A program made the translations under genes and the position numbers. The notes beneath the pieces are model-generated. The model saw nothing but the letters and a program-made list of their open reading frames with translations. It was not told the origin of the DNA and did no database searches. Source: Promethearchaeota archaeon (lineage in GTDB: Archaea > Asgardarchaeota > Lokiarchaeia > Sigynarchaeales > SOKP01). From it: a DNA stretch of 5,669 bases. Below, one piece after another: positions 5,635 through 5,669 of the stretch (positions are counted from its first letter, which is position 1; the number at the start of each line of letters is the position of its first letter). The stretch lies in the NCBI GenBank assembly GCA_019057975.1, contig JAHLWJ010000306.1, forward strand, positions 1-5,669. Reading direction: 5' to 3'.

Positions 5635-5669
5635 ATGCATCATATAAGAATAAATGAGCTTGCAAGAAA
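5635..5669 (+). CDS. Start of an unidentified gene, cut by the window edge
   Basis: Eleven complete codons, MHHIRINELAR, are visible, with a twelfth that must be Lys or Asn. A good Shine-Dalgarno six bases upstream and a candidate TATA box support a real start. The peptide is too short for a firm assignment. Its IRINELA pattern resembles the opening of the small IF2_N-type helical domain of bacterial translation initiation factor IF-2 (typically hydrophobic-R-hydrophobic-x-ELA), but such matches are weak. The gene diverges from the DHH phosphoesterase gene across 105 bases. Confidence 0.6.
   Translation, partial: MHHIRINELAR

Noticed and set aside
5625..5657. GTG start for the last gene
   Set aside because: It lies within the Shine-Dalgarno motif and its frame ends at TGA after ten codons.
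1..5669. Defence system, mobile element, CRISPR array or new multi-gene system
   Set aside because: All five complete genes belong to known housekeeping-type families with intact motifs. I see no spaced repeats, transposase or integration signatures, or abrupt change in composition.

Overview
The window looks like ordinary chromosomal DNA from an AT-rich archaeon (roughly 30% G+C by eye). The archaeal signs are an aCPSF2-type beta-CASP nuclease, a RecJ/GAN-like DHH phosphoesterase, TATA-like boxes about 27-40 bases before most start codons, and start codons mostly lacking a Shine-Dalgarno sequence, as on leaderless mRNAs. The MTA phosphorylase is of a eukaryote-like type. That, with the base composition, would fit an Asgard (Lokiarchaeia-like) archaeon, but this placement is inference.

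Layout: apt (+, 37-564) converges with a PfkB-family, adenosine-kinase-like gene (-, 606-1604) across a 41-base gap that forms a possible bidirectional U-tract terminator. The kinase gene diverges from mtaP (+, 1771-2526) across a 166-base promoter region that holds a nested inverted repeat. An aCPSF2-like gene (+, 2680-3984) follows behind T-rich terminator-like DNA and its own TATA region, which is a 21-base perfect palindrome. It converges, 24 bases apart, with a DHH/DHHA1 phosphoesterase gene (-, 4009-5529). A 105-base divergent region then leads to a new + strand gene, of which only 11 full codons (from 5635) are inside the window. This gene has the best Shine-Dalgarno match in the window. 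No gap exceeds 170 bases, and I see no tRNA, rRNA, CRISPR array or mobile element.

Functionally the first three genes form an adenine/adenosine salvage set. MtaP would cleave methylthioadenosine (from polyamine synthesis and other SAM-consuming reactions) to adenine and methylthioribose-1-phosphate. Apt would convert adenine plus PRPP to AMP, and the kinase would convert adenosine (for example from S-adenosylhomocysteine hydrolysis) to AMP. The next two genes are nucleic-acid enzymes: a probable RNA 3'-end/processing nuclease and a single-strand nuclease-like DHH protein. I find no strong evidence of a new system. The points most worth checking are the salvage cluster, the dyad elements in the promoter regions, and the identity of the truncated last gene.
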